IMG/VR virus record: IMGVR_UViG_3300035698_002123
Coordinates: 1-20,166 of that record
DNA length: 20,166 nucleotides
Reading direction: 5' to 3' (one strand)
DNA from: a virus
Below the pieces are notes generated by a model, which saw only the letters and a program-made list of their open reading frames with translations, searched no databases and was not told the DNA's origin. Of the stretch, positions 1 through 8,658 are shown one piece after another (within the stretch, counting starts at the first letter, position 1; the number at the start of each line of letters is the position of its first letter). A program made the translations under genes and the position numbers.

Positions 1-761
1 CATCTATAATTATTAGGAAGGGTTACAGCCGGCACAACAAGAACAGTAAACTTGTCACCGATTGTAAACGTACCATCATGTCCACAAGTAACGTAGACTC
101 CGTCTTCAAGCTCTCTCTCACCAGTAGTTGTAATACCAGTATAGGTCGTTAGAGGATCGTTATTGTTCCACCAGAGATACTCAGCAGTACCTGTTGGGCC
201 ACCAAGAGTAATTTCTACGGTATAACCAGTCTCAACTGTACCTTCATATCCGCCACCATAAACAACTGTGCCATCACCAGAGCCAGCAAAGATTGTATCG
301 AATACTGTTCTAGTCTTTACACCTGTATCAAAATCATCATCAGAAGCTTCGTCTCCAAGGATGATAGCAGTGTATTGGACATTAGGTTTTAATGGTTTGT
401 CCGGAGTGAAGATAGCAACTGTTCTCCACAGCGTGCCATCTGCAATTTGGTCAAGAACAGAATCATCCACAGTGGCGCCAGAAGCGTCAACTTTAGAGTA
501 GGTGATTGTGCCTTTTACGTAACCTTGAAAGTAAGGAGAAGAAAGAATATCTTCGTCTTGGAAGCCAGGGTCATCGAAAGGAGTTACATCAATAGGACCA
601 AAGACAGGTGCTTCATCAGGACCAGTCAGAACGATAGTACCTGTGTTCAGGCTATCGAGATCCATCTCTTGATCAAATTCAATTGTTACAGGATTCCCGA
701 CAGGAATACCACGTGCGTCAGGAGCAGGTATTACATTAATGACATTAGGAGTGGTGGCCAT
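1..761 (-). CDS. Ig-like domain virion protein, 3' end outside window
   Basis: I translated this by hand; it starts with ATG at 761 and stays open to base 1, giving about 253 residues with no stop. An SD (GAGGA) sits 9 bases before the start, inside the end of the preceding gene, only 5 bases away. The N-terminus (residues 6-45) reads as a bacterial Ig-like domain of the SbsA/Big_5 type: a VIPAPDARGIPVGNPVTIEF stretch followed by DQEMD and an SLNTGTIVLTG strand. A second Gly/Thr-rich beta region starts near residue 165 and contains aromatic YLWWNN. Such domains occur on phage head and tail surfaces, where they are thought to bind carbohydrates or stabilise the shell. The position after the capsid genes suggests a head or neck surface protein or a fibre. 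The function is inferred; the domain type is fairly clear. Confidence 0.75.
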   Translation of the reverse strand, partial: MATTPNVINVIPAPDARGIPVGNPVTIEFDQEMDLDSLNTGTIVLTGPDEAPVFGPIDVTPFDDPGFQDEDILSSPYFQGYVKGTITYSKVDASGATVDDSVLDQIADGTLWRTVAIFTPDKPLKPNVQYTAIILGDEASDDDFDTGVKTRTVFDTIFAGSGDGTVVYGGGYEGTVETGYTVEITLGGPTGTAEYLWWNNNDPLTTYTGITTTGERELEDGVYVTCGHDGTFTIGDKFTVLVVPAVTLPNNYR

Positions 762-766
762 AATAA

Positions 767-1012
767 TTATTCCTCAATAATTTCAAAGCCTTCAGCTAAT
801 TCAATCTCCTCGTGAGGGCTTTCCACAGTAGGCAAGTGCTCTACTGGAAGTACCTGTGACAATAGATCTTCAGCTGCTTGCATTGATTTTTGTCTGCGTG
901 CTTCTTTCTTGAGATTCTTCAGCAACTCATGACCATTCTCAACTTGAAGGTTAGTGTTCTGTGCTTTGAATTCAAGCTTGCTAACAGTCTTCTCCATGTT
1001 TAGTTTGTTCAT
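767..1012 (-). CDS. Small acidic helical protein, unknown function
   Basis: This is an 81-aa protein with an ATG start and GGAG 7 bases upstream. It follows the 180-aa gene with a 1-base gap and lies 5 bases before the Ig-like gene, so all three are probably co-translated. The first 50 residues are charged and look helical, with heptad-like spacing of Leu (KLEFKAQNTNLQVENGHELL), and a basic KKEARRQK patch follows. The C-terminus is acidic, with repeated Glu and an EIIEE end. I recognise no family. Its place after the major capsid gene fits a small head-completion or capsid-associated protein, but that is inferred from order only. Confidence 0.7.
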   Translation of the reverse strand: MNKLNMEKTVSKLEFKAQNTNLQVENGHELLKNLKKEARRQKSMQAAEDLLSQVLPVEHLPTVESPHEEIELAEGFEIIEE

Positions 1013-1013
1013 T

Positions 1014-1556
1014 TTAAAACTCCACTAATGCGTCTTGTAGTGCGTTAACAATACCATTTCTGTTCTTGCCAGTCATCTCAACTTCTAGAGCAGCATGGAT
1101 AAGTTTTAGATTATCATCTGTCTTCTCTAGATTCTGGACTGTCTTCTTAACAGTACTCCAATGGCTTTGAAGTAAGATAGCTGCATTCTCTCTATCTTCC
1201 TCTGTCACTTCTAGTTCCTCGTCGTCTACGACATCCTCGTTATCAACTGTAACAGAAACAACCTCTGGCATTACATCTTTCTCTTCTTCAATATCTTCGA
1301 TATCTGCTGCTGAAACTACATTTCCATTAATAACATTCACATTAATAAGAGTGCCATTAATCTTACAACCTTCATGGTCATAGAGGAATATCTCTTCGGC
1401 GACAACAGATCTATTAATAATAGCGGCTTGTCGACTCGTAAGATGTTCTATATCGATTAACTGGCTTCTTTCTTTTCTACTTTTCTGCAAGGCTATAGAG
1501 CCCATATTCCAAAAGAGAGTGGGCTCCCTTAGTCTTAACTGTACAAATTTCATCAC
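1014..1556 (-). CDS. Acidic protein following the capsid gene, unknown function
   Basis: This 180-aa protein starts at an ATGATG pair with AGGAG 7 bases upstream. Residues 1-75 are mixed and probably a small folded domain (FVQLRLREPTLFWNMGS, then EIFLYDHEGCKINGTLI). Residues 85-125 are very acidic (DIEDIEEEKD, DNEDVVDDEELEVTEEDRE). The last 55 residues look helical. It is the first gene after the stem-loop that follows the major capsid gene. In many tailed phages this slot holds head-tail connector or completion proteins, but nothing in the sequence identifies it as one. The acidic linker could also contact the capsid or DNA-binding partners. I cannot assign a function. Confidence 0.75.
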   Translation of the reverse strand: MMKFVQLRLREPTLFWNMGSIALQKSRKERSQLIDIEHLTSRQAAIINRSVVAEEIFLYDHEGCKINGTLINVNVINGNVVSAADIEDIEEEKDVMPEVVSVTVDNEDVVDDEELEVTEEDRENAAILLQSHWSTVKKTVQNLEKTDDNLKLIHAALEVEMTGKNRNGIVNALQDALVEF

Positions 1557-1576
1557 TTAACTCCTGTTTCATAAAC

Positions 1577-1610
1577 GAAAGGGGAAAAGACTACTGCCTT
1601 CTCCCCTTTC
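1577..1610 (-). terminator. Strong stem-loop after the major capsid gene
   Basis: On the minus strand a 15-base arm pairs with a second 15-base arm around a 4-base AGTA loop. It has 13 Watson-Crick pairs and 2 G-T wobbles, with a GAAAGGGGA/TCCCCTTTC outer stem. It lies 28 bases past the capsid stop codon and about 20 bases before the next start. The bases after the stem are GTTTATG, not a run of T, so it is a weak intrinsic terminator at best. It may act as a partial terminator or a 3' mRNA-stabilising hairpin that raises capsid expression over downstream genes. The pairing is seen directly; the role is inferred. Confidence 0.6.
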
Positions 1611-1638
1611 TAGCTACGTCTTGATGAGAGACGCTGAA

Positions 1639-2907
1639 TTAGAACGTGATTGCTGTAGTCACATCAAGCTCATCCAGAGAACCAGCAGAGCTGATAGTAG
1701 GATGTACTGGAAGAGCAATCTCGTTGGCTTTGATAGCTACGTTTCTAAGAACGCCGATACCTAGACCATCTTCATAGATTGCGAACGCATAGCGCTCTTT
1801 CAGTTTAACTTTGATGATGTCTGCATTCATATCTTCCCATTGGTCCATACTTACATCTTCGTCTACAACGAGAGCACCAAGGTTGGCACTATCGAAGATA
1901 AGGAGGTCAGTAGTTTCTCTTTCTTCATCGTAAGGTACGAATGGAGATACGAGAACTCTTAATGGATAAGGGAAGTAGTTCGGAATAGTAGCAGCGCTCT
2001 GCAGATTCTGGTCGATCTCATTTGCATTTGAAGGATCAGAAGGAGTTTCGCCAGCAGCGTTATTTCCAGGAGTGAACCGACCATAACCACCAGGGATACC
2101 CTGTTTGCTTTGATTAGATGCATTCCATGGACGACTTTGCTGTGCCATATTACGAGGCTGGAACCACTGGCCGTTACCAGTATTCTTCACGATTGTTTGA
2201 AGCAGCGGATCTGCCATCCACATAGACCAAGCTAGTGGGTGTAACAGAATCGTATCAGGTGTGTAACCCTGCATCATAATGTGAGAATATGCTTTCAGCA
2301 AGTCTTCCATTCTACAAGAACCGTTACCTGCACCAGTCATAGAACGACCTGTGCATGTACCATAAACAGACTCAAGAGGACTAATGTTGTCGAAAAGCGT
2401 TACGCCCATCGCACTAATGTAATCCATACCTTTTTTCTCTTTATGACGGTCCAGACCTCTACGGCCTGCACGAACGTGCATGTTCATTACATCATACTGA
2501 GAATACTTTTGCATTTCTTCAGTGATCTTGAACATGATACCTGTTTTACCAACGTTGATTGTGATGCTACCAGGAGCAACGTTTAAGCTCTGTTCTGGAT
2601 AGCTTTGGCCTTCTGCAAGGTCAAATGCCGTCATAGCACCCATAGCTGGGAATGTAATTCTTGCAGCTGGGGTATAAGCGATGCGGTCTAACAAAGATGG
2701 AACGATAAGCATCGGCTCAACCGGCTCACGGACAATCTCTTCGATGACCTTAGGCATCCAAATATTAGCAGTAGGTGTTGCAAGGAGATCCTTGAACTCT
2801 ACTTTGCTCTGTGTTGGCACGTTGAAACCATTATTGTGCCATGTGTCACGGAACAGCTCATACTTAGTGCCAAAGGCTTTATGCGGGTCAAATACTCTAG
2901 TACCCAT
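1639..2907 (-). CDS. Major capsid protein (HK97 fold)
   Basis: This 422-aa protein is the main shell subunit. It has an ATG start with an ideal AAGGAGG 8 bases upstream. Its length, and its position directly after the protease/scaffold and the 457-aa capsid-associated genes, match tailed-phage capsid proteins. The N-terminal region is followed by a PSLLDRIAYTPAARITFP strand and an AEGQSYPEQSL segment typical of the E-loop and spine-helix entry (about residues 70-125). A long helix with GRRGLDRHKEKKGMDYI follows. A middle stretch of about residues 235-300, rich in Gly, Asn, Gln and Pro, may be a surface insertion. The C-terminal half has LRVLVSPFVPYDEERETTDLLIFDSANLGALVV, resembling the A/P-domain beta core. 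The fold assignment rests on pattern and context, and I am fairly sure of it. Confidence 0.88.
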   Translation of the reverse strand: MGTRVFDPHKAFGTKYELFRDTWHNNGFNVPTQSKVEFKDLLATPTANIWMPKVIEEIVREPVEPMLIVPSLLDRIAYTPAARITFPAMGAMTAFDLAEGQSYPEQSLNVAPGSITINVGKTGIMFKITEEMQKYSQYDVMNMHVRAGRRGLDRHKEKKGMDYISAMGVTLFDNISPLESVYGTCTGRSMTGAGNGSCRMEDLLKAYSHIMMQGYTPDTILLHPLAWSMWMADPLLQTIVKNTGNGQWFQPRNMAQQSRPWNASNQSKQGIPGGYGRFTPGNNAAGETPSDPSNANEIDQNLQSAATIPNYFPYPLRVLVSPFVPYDEERETTDLLIFDSANLGALVVDEDVSMDQWEDMNADIIKVKLKERYAFAIYEDGLGIGVLRNVAIKANEIALPVHPTISSAGSLDELDVTTAITF

Positions 2908-2929
2908 GATTATTTCCTCCTTTGACCTA

Positions 2930-4303
2930 TTATCTAAAGATCAAGTTTACAATTAACATCTTTTCGGCTGCATTTGCGTAAGTCAGTTGGTCTGTACGTC
3001 CGCCAGTTGCCGAGCCAGGTGTTCGCATATTAGCAGCTGAATAGCCGTGAAATGCTGTTTTTACTTTATCTAACATACCTTTTGGATAGTCGTTAGAGCC
3101 AATGACTTGACCTACGATGCCCATATTGTGATTGTCGATAGCTTGTTCTAGTTGCAGCGAAATCTCTGCGTCGTCTTCACCATCATAATCAGGATCAGCA
3201 GAATAAATAGAGAAGCTTGAGTCGTAACCTTCGCCTGTCCCAATATCCAGAACTGCTTTAACAAGGTTAGAGTTAGCATCGTAAGTAACGAAGTCGCCAT
3301 AATCAAGATTACCAGTAGCACACATGTAATCAGATACACGTGCAGCTTCTACAACATCTTCATACTGGTAGTAAGTGATAGTATCAGATACTGCCCAGCC
3401 TGTAGGAATAGCGTTTCCGCCAGCTTCATACAAGAAGAGGATGCCCATATCGTAATCGAAGAAATAATCTCCAGCAGCAGTGAGATCTGTTACCCCAGCA
3501 GCTTTACGAGTTAGTTGGCTATTGCTATGAGTGACAGGTGTGTCATCAGTAATATGAGCAAGTGGGAACTTCTCAAATACATAACAAACAACATTGTCTC
3601 CAACGGCTACTAGGTTTGAATAAGCAACTAGACCGTTAATAGCAGTGGCATCGAACCATCCACCAGTACGAGTAGTAGACCAGTCAATAGCAGAGCCGAT
3701 AGCTCCATTCATTGTCTCTGTTGTCTCAACAGCTGGCACAAGAGGAACAGTAATTACATAGTCACATGTAATAGCTGTAAGTGCTTGTGGGCGATAGTTG
3801 TGACTGAACAGCTTGCTAGGATCCCAATGATCTTCGCCAGATGCCTTGTAATAGTTGTAAGAAGCGATACCTACGGGCTTGGAAATGAAATCCATAGCTC
3901 TCTGGTCAGCACGAATAAATCCACGCTCTTTAAGAGCAGCTGTAAGCTGAGCTTCTGTATAAGAAACTGCTGCAGCTACTGCTAAACCAGTTGTAAGGTC
4001 TCTTACTAATTCTGAGACGTCTGTTGCTGTGTAAGTAAGAACTGTTGTACCGCTTGCTACGTTCCACGCTTTGCGTAAACCAGCAGGTACGAGCATACCA
4101 TTTTTGTCCTCGGCTACTACCTTGCCAGAGTTGATCACGTAGTACGTATCAATTTCATATTCATATCTCTGAACAGGAAGCCAAGGAGCTGCAAATGACT
4201 CGAAGTGTGGACGCTCGCCTGGAGAGTATTCCACATTCGGAGTTACTCGACCCATGCGGTCCAAGATCTTGTGATTACTTGTATATCCTCTTGGAATTGC
4301 CAT
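2930..4303 (-). CDS. Capsid-associated protein, possible decoration protein
   Basis: This 457-aa protein starts at ATG with an ideal AGGAGG 8 bases upstream and has a 1-base gap to the preceding gene. It sits between the protease/scaffold and the major capsid gene, a common place for head decoration proteins. Residues 52-76 (DTYYVINSGKVVAED, then MLVPAGL) resemble the beta-rich core of small phage decoration proteins. The rest is Thr, Asp and Gly-rich with many aromatic residues and looks beta-sheet throughout. There is no signal peptide, coiled coil or membrane segment. At 457 aa it is much longer than ordinary decoration proteins (about 110-140 aa), so it may be a multi-domain surface or head-fibre protein. 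Its high-level SD suggests strong expression alongside the capsid. The assignment is an inference from order and motif. Confidence 0.7.
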   Translation of the reverse strand: MAIPRGYTSNHKILDRMGRVTPNVEYSPGERPHFESFAAPWLPVQRYEYEIDTYYVINSGKVVAEDKNGMLVPAGLRKAWNVASGTTVLTYTATDVSELVRDLTTGLAVAAAVSYTEAQLTAALKERGFIRADQRAMDFISKPVGIASYNYYKASGEDHWDPSKLFSHNYRPQALTAITCDYVITVPLVPAVETTETMNGAIGSAIDWSTTRTGGWFDATAINGLVAYSNLVAVGDNVVCYVFEKFPLAHITDDTPVTHSNSQLTRKAAGVTDLTAAGDYFFDYDMGILFLYEAGGNAIPTGWAVSDTITYYQYEDVVEAARVSDYMCATGNLDYGDFVTYDANSNLVKAVLDIGTGEGYDSSFSIYSADPDYDGEDDAEISLQLEQAIDNHNMGIVGQVIGSNDYPKGMLDKVKTAFHGYSAANMRTPGSATGGRTDQLTYANAAEKMLIVNLIFR

Positions 4304-4304
4304 G

Positions 4305-6422
4305 TTAGTTTCCTCCTAAATTATCAGCAGTTTCTTTGTCTGCTGAAAGGCTTTCAAATGTTATTTCGTCACCAAATAAACCCAATGATTTCATTGTACC
4401 ATAAATTTGTCTAGCCGTGCCAATTTGGTCTTGTGCTAAACAATCTTTGATGTTTTCAATTGCTTCTAGAGCTGGCTCTGTGAGTCCAGTTGGAAGTTGT
4501 GAGTTATCCCCACCAGTATCAATAGTAGGATCAGCAACATCGCCGTCTGGCTTTCTAGCCATACCGTCATTAATCTTTAATGCGGCGGCAGTAATGTCGA
4601 ATGAATCCATGATAGCTGCTTCCTCTTTAGCTACATCAGTATCTTTTAAGGATGCTGTTGCGGTCTCAAGAGTATCATACTTCTGAGTTAAAACCCCAAC
4701 TAAGGCAACTTTTTCTACCTTGGCTGTGTTCAACTGTGCTCCCAGTTGGATATGTTCGTCCACCTGAGACTCATAATCTGCATGTGCAATCCTCAGTTCG
4801 CTACGGAGAACCGTAACAATATTTTCAGATTTAGCCAGTAGATCACGAGATTCTCCAAGTTCTTTCTTAGCAGTTTCTGTCTCTGCTTCCTTAATAGCAC
4901 AATCGCTACAAGGTTTTACAAGAACTTGTTTACGGTCAATCAATTCAAGTTCAACAGAATGCCAAAGAGTTCTTAAGTCTTCAATCTCCATGTCTTTTAC
5001 TTTAATTGGTTGTACTTCAACGTCGCCAATATTTGGCTCGATGACTTCTTTTCCTTCTTTGATGTCAGCACCAAAAGCTTTTGCTTTAATACTAATACGA
5101 GCAAGGATGCTAGCTTTATTACCAGGTCCTTCGTACTTGTCAGCAAATCTCTTAGCAGCTGTTGCGTGAGCAGCATCTGGGACAGGGAAAGTTTTATCAG
5201 GACCACAGAAAGCTGATTCGGGAAGCTTAAGTAGACTGTCTTCAGAAATCTTAGCATCTGCTGCTGTGAATTCTTCGTCAGTCAAAAGTTTCTCGTCTTT
5301 CATAGCCTGAAGTTCTTTCCTCATACCATCGCAAATTTCTTCAGCCTTAACATCTTGACCTTTTGTACTTAGGTCATGAATAGCATAAAGAACTGCGTCC
5401 TCTTCTTTGATTTTAGCTTCTTCAACGTCGGCAATGAATGTATCAGTGGCAATCACTTTAGCTGTTCCTTGTGCTAAAGCATAAACCTCTTCATCTTTCA
5501 TGTCTTTGTGAATCTTCTTAATCATGTCAAAGAATTTTTGCTCTGCATCAGAAAGAGTGACTTCTTTTCCATTAATTAACATATGGTCCTCCTCTACAGA
5601 ATCTTTGAATTGGAAAGTTGAATGTCCAGACTCGACTGAGTCCTTAGACATATAGACTATTTCGTTTTTATCTTTATCTTTAGTATCTACGATTTTGATA
5701 CTAGCATGCTGATCTCCTTTAAAGTTGATCAGACTAGCTTCTTTATAAAAGTGTTCGCCAGGAATGAGTTGACAGGTGAACTTCATGTCCCCTTCTTCTT
5801 CTTTACTATCGGCGAAATACATTTCTCCCATCTCATGCTCACACCATCCATCTGCAACAATGTTTGTACCGCAGATAGAACAGTAGACCTCATTCGGGGA
5901 ATCGAAGTTAGTTGAGATGGCATCAAATAAGCCATCCTCAAGTTGCTTCACAGATTTCTCATCAGAGACTTCGGCTTGTAGTCTAATATACCCAAGCCCT
6001 TTATATCCTTCTCTATCAAGTACTCCAGCCCTCTTAAGGTTCCTCATGGCACGAAGATTATCTTTCATTGAAGATGTTTCGCTTGTCAATGTAAGAACAT
6101 CAGGATTGCCAACTAGGTCTTGAGGGATAGTATCGACATACTCTCTGTAAAGAGCTTTGCCAATAGGATCAGAATGAGAGTCATGATGCTTTAAGATCTT
6201 CATCGGTGATTCTCCAAGTTCGATAGTCGGAGTACCAGCTCTCATTCTTGAGGGGATATAGAATCTAGGACTATTAAGAGGCACACCAGCGTGGGTAGCC
6301 TCCATATCGATAATAAGTTTTCTCGTTCCACCACTTGTATAGTAGTCCTTAAACTCTTGGAGTTTCTCTTTAGTTGGACTGTCTACTGAATAGTAGTCTT
6401 GAAATGTAACTTTAATTGCCAT
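4305..6422 (-). CDS. Prohead protease fused to a scaffold-like domain
   Basis: This 705-aa protein combines two functions of procapsid assembly. Residues 50-200 resemble herpesvirus-fold prohead proteases: KILKHHDSHSDPIGKA holds a candidate catalytic His (79, 80 or 83), and a second block at FDAISTNFDS holds candidate nucleophile Ser170. Directly after it is a small cysteine/histidine knuckle, CSIC(181-184) and CEH(194-196), probably binding zinc. Residues from about 270 to the end are highly charged and helical, with coiled-coil segments near 490-620, typical of scaffolding proteins that are degraded or expelled. The gene precedes the capsid genes, as expected. AAGGAG lies 12 bases before the ATG, a rather long spacing. 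The protease family is recognised from motifs; the exact catalytic residues are inferred. Confidence 0.75.
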   Translation of the reverse strand: MAIKVTFQDYYSVDSPTKEKLQEFKDYYTSGGTRKLIIDMEATHAGVPLNSPRFYIPSRMRAGTPTIELGESPMKILKHHDSHSDPIGKALYREYVDTIPQDLVGNPDVLTLTSETSSMKDNLRAMRNLKRAGVLDREGYKGLGYIRLQAEVSDEKSVKQLEDGLFDAISTNFDSPNEVYCSICGTNIVADGWCEHEMGEMYFADSKEEEGDMKFTCQLIPGEHFYKEASLINFKGDQHASIKIVDTKDKDKNEIVYMSKDSVESGHSTFQFKDSVEEDHMLINGKEVTLSDAEQKFFDMIKKIHKDMKDEEVYALAQGTAKVIATDTFIADVEEAKIKEEDAVLYAIHDLSTKGQDVKAEEICDGMRKELQAMKDEKLLTDEEFTAADAKISEDSLLKLPESAFCGPDKTFPVPDAAHATAAKRFADKYEGPGNKASILARISIKAKAFGADIKEGKEVIEPNIGDVEVQPIKVKDMEIEDLRTLWHSVELELIDRKQVLVKPCSDCAIKEAETETAKKELGESRDLLAKSENIVTVLRSELRIAHADYESQVDEHIQLGAQLNTAKVEKVALVGVLTQKYDTLETATASLKDTDVAKEEAAIMDSFDITAAALKINDGMARKPDGDVADPTIDTGGDNSQLPTGLTEPALEAIENIKDCLAQDQIGTARQIYGTMKSLGLFGDEITFESLSADKETADNLGGN

Positions 6423-6438
6423 TGTTTTTGAACACTCC

Positions 6439-8658
6439 TTATTCCGCTGTTAATTCCATCGTACATGTGCAGTTTGGATGCAACGGAGGCAGCTCATCAT
6501 AGATTATAACATCGGATTCTTTATAAACCAAAATCTGTGAATCACATATCTTACAAGGTGTCGTGTCATGTCTTACTGATTTTATCTCTGCGAAACCATT
6601 AGGACGATATCCACTAGCCTTGCCATAATTGTAAGCTCTCATTATTTCGCTATTGTCAATCATAACCGTTCTATGTCTTAAAGCATCGAAGACAAGACCT
6701 GTAACAACTGCATCTTCTGCACGTAAGTTATTAGTTTTGATAGTGTTTTTGTCGATTCTGTTCAAGAGTTGACCCATTAGTTTGCTAATGTATTTATCAA
6801 TATGATCATGCACTTTACCGTCTGCTTTGTCAATTCTGACATCCCAGATTTGTGCATTGGCATCAGCAACTCCAATACGATACGCTTTTTGTGCCAAAGA
6901 AACAAGTTTGTCCTTAGCTCGGGCAAAACTCAGCTGTGCTAGAAGCTTCATCTCTCCCTTCCTGTAACCTTTAATTCTGACCTTTATCATCATATCTGTA
7001 CGCAACTCATCATAGATACTCTGTAATGGAGGGCTCTGCCTGAACAATACATCAAGATTCTGGACTTTGTTACGGTCGCCGAAGGAATCCTTACTAAGCT
7101 TTGCAGACGCTCTAGTGCCATATTGATTCTGTGGCTGGTTCCTATTTTGAGTAGTCTTATTCTTAGAAGTACTAGATGCAACAGCATTGTTCTTCTTTGC
7201 TGTAGACTTGGCTACTGTCTGAGCAACATCAGTTCTAGGCTCATCAATAGCCTGGATAATCACTTTATCTCTATCAATAAGACCATAATACGAAGCAGCC
7301 CAGTCTCCATCACCTTTAGTAAACATTTTAGCCTTGCTATTAGCTGTAGGCCAACCTGAACCAATGAAAGGCTCTCTGCCCATACCTTGACGCATCTCTG
7401 AGTGTGTAAGGGCGTTCTGTAAGAACAACTGATTATAATGATTCTCTTTAGCCATACGAGATTCAAAGTCGATCTCTTTAAACTTAAGCTCAACCATGTT
7501 TTGTTCATCTAGCATTGTAGCATCAGAAAAGGTGCTCTCAAGAAGAAGCTCATAGATTACATAGGCTTGTATCTGAGAACCGAATTCTTTTTGGTCAGCT
7601 TTAGTGTCATCAATAAGGTTCCTAGACATTGTGTCAGCAGTGCTTCTGTTAGCAGTTCCGCCTTCACCCATATCTACTGAGCTGTTACCCAGACCAGTAA
7701 AGATACGTTGTTTGAAAAGCTCGATAACTCTATCTACTGCAATTGGGGAGCCAGCAGCTTGTAATGCTTTTACATTATGACGTTCCGGAGTAACCCAACA
7801 ACCATCAGAAGGCATCATAGATACCTTCATCTGAATCTCGTCAACTTCAGTACTGCCATCTGCATATACAGCAGCAGGGCTTTGTTCTGTACCTACTTTA
7901 TAATGAAAGAGAGGGAAAAGGTGTTGATATACAAGCAGTTCTACGTTCTCTTCAATACGACGAAGAGCACGAATGTCATCTTTAACTGACACTAGAGCTG
8001 GAGTACCGACAGCATATCCCTCACGCTTATCGAAATAGAAATGGATAACATCCTCTGGAGCGAACTCCTTGGCTGTCTTCCCATACACTTCTTGTTGATA
8101 TTTCTTTACCTTGCCATACTCGTCACGTTTGAAACGGACTGTTTCCGCTGGCAGGAGGAAATACCCCGCAACTGGATTAAGAGATTTACCATTGGCATCA
8201 AGTCTCTTCTTACCACCAGAAGCTTCAGTTTTACGAACCTTTACCCAGAAGGCATTACTTGTCCTCACTAGAGAGGAGATAGTTTGGCTCATTAGGATCT
8301 TAAACGGCATGTTTGTCGCAAGTTCCATCTGCTTCATACGTCTTTTGATGTATTGAACTCTTTCAGGTTTAGGACCAACGAACTCATAGCCTTCTTTAAT
8401 GAAGAGGTTCTTTTTGTTCCTAAATGCTCTACGAACATATGACTCTGTGTCTAAAATCCTACCACATTCAGCAAGATCCCATTCAGGTTGTTCCCATCTC
8501 AATTGAGGTACACGAGAACGCCCGAGGTTACTAGTATATGCTTTTGTAGGAGCTGGGATATGTCTAGGGACCATACCCTTCTTGTCCTTAGGAAATCCAT
8601 CATTCTTTGGCATTTGCTTAAGCTCTAGATTGGCGCTTCTCTTAGTAATAGTAGCCAT
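6439..8658 (-). CDS. Portal protein with C-terminal MuF-like domain
   Basis: This 739-aa protein would form the dodecameric DNA entry vertex. Residues about 50-470 have the portal pattern: an AFRNKKNLFIKEGYEF helix, VAGYFLLPAETVRFKRDEYG, EDVIHFYFDKREGYAVGTPAL (the wing/stem entry common to portals), then a long helical region with LFKQRIFTGLGNSS. Residues about 490-540 are a low-complexity Ser/Thr/Asn/Gln linker. The C-terminus carries a MuF-type minor head domain ending in C702-x2-C705, then H727-P-N-C730-T-C732, the classical putative zinc site. Ordinary portals are about 450-550 aa, so this is a natural fusion of two genes usually separate. It overlaps the preceding gene by TAATG and has GAGGGG 9 bases upstream. 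Confidence 0.88.
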   Translation of the reverse strand: MATITKRSANLELKQMPKNDGFPKDKKGMVPRHIPAPTKAYTSNLGRSRVPQLRWEQPEWDLAECGRILDTESYVRRAFRNKKNLFIKEGYEFVGPKPERVQYIKRRMKQMELATNMPFKILMSQTISSLVRTSNAFWVKVRKTEASGGKKRLDANGKSLNPVAGYFLLPAETVRFKRDEYGKVKKYQQEVYGKTAKEFAPEDVIHFYFDKREGYAVGTPALVSVKDDIRALRRIEENVELLVYQHLFPLFHYKVGTEQSPAAVYADGSTEVDEIQMKVSMMPSDGCWVTPERHNVKALQAAGSPIAVDRVIELFKQRIFTGLGNSSVDMGEGGTANRSTADTMSRNLIDDTKADQKEFGSQIQAYVIYELLLESTFSDATMLDEQNMVELKFKEIDFESRMAKENHYNQLFLQNALTHSEMRQGMGREPFIGSGWPTANSKAKMFTKGDGDWAASYYGLIDRDKVIIQAIDEPRTDVAQTVAKSTAKKNNAVASSTSKNKTTQNRNQPQNQYGTRASAKLSKDSFGDRNKVQNLDVLFRQSPPLQSIYDELRTDMMIKVRIKGYRKGEMKLLAQLSFARAKDKLVSLAQKAYRIGVADANAQIWDVRIDKADGKVHDHIDKYISKLMGQLLNRIDKNTIKTNNLRAEDAVVTGLVFDALRHRTVMIDNSEIMRAYNYGKASGYRPNGFAEIKSVRHDTTPCKICDSQILVYKESDVIIYDELPPLHPNCTCTMELTAE

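Noticed and set aside
447-815. 122-residue open reading frame on the plus strand
   Set aside because: It runs antisense to the Ig-like gene and the start of the next gene, has no SD, and its composition is typical of a shadow frame.
1616-1633. Second short hairpin in the capsid 3' gap
   Set aside because: Only four to six pairs around a seven-base loop; too weak to claim as separate from the strong stem-loop next to it.
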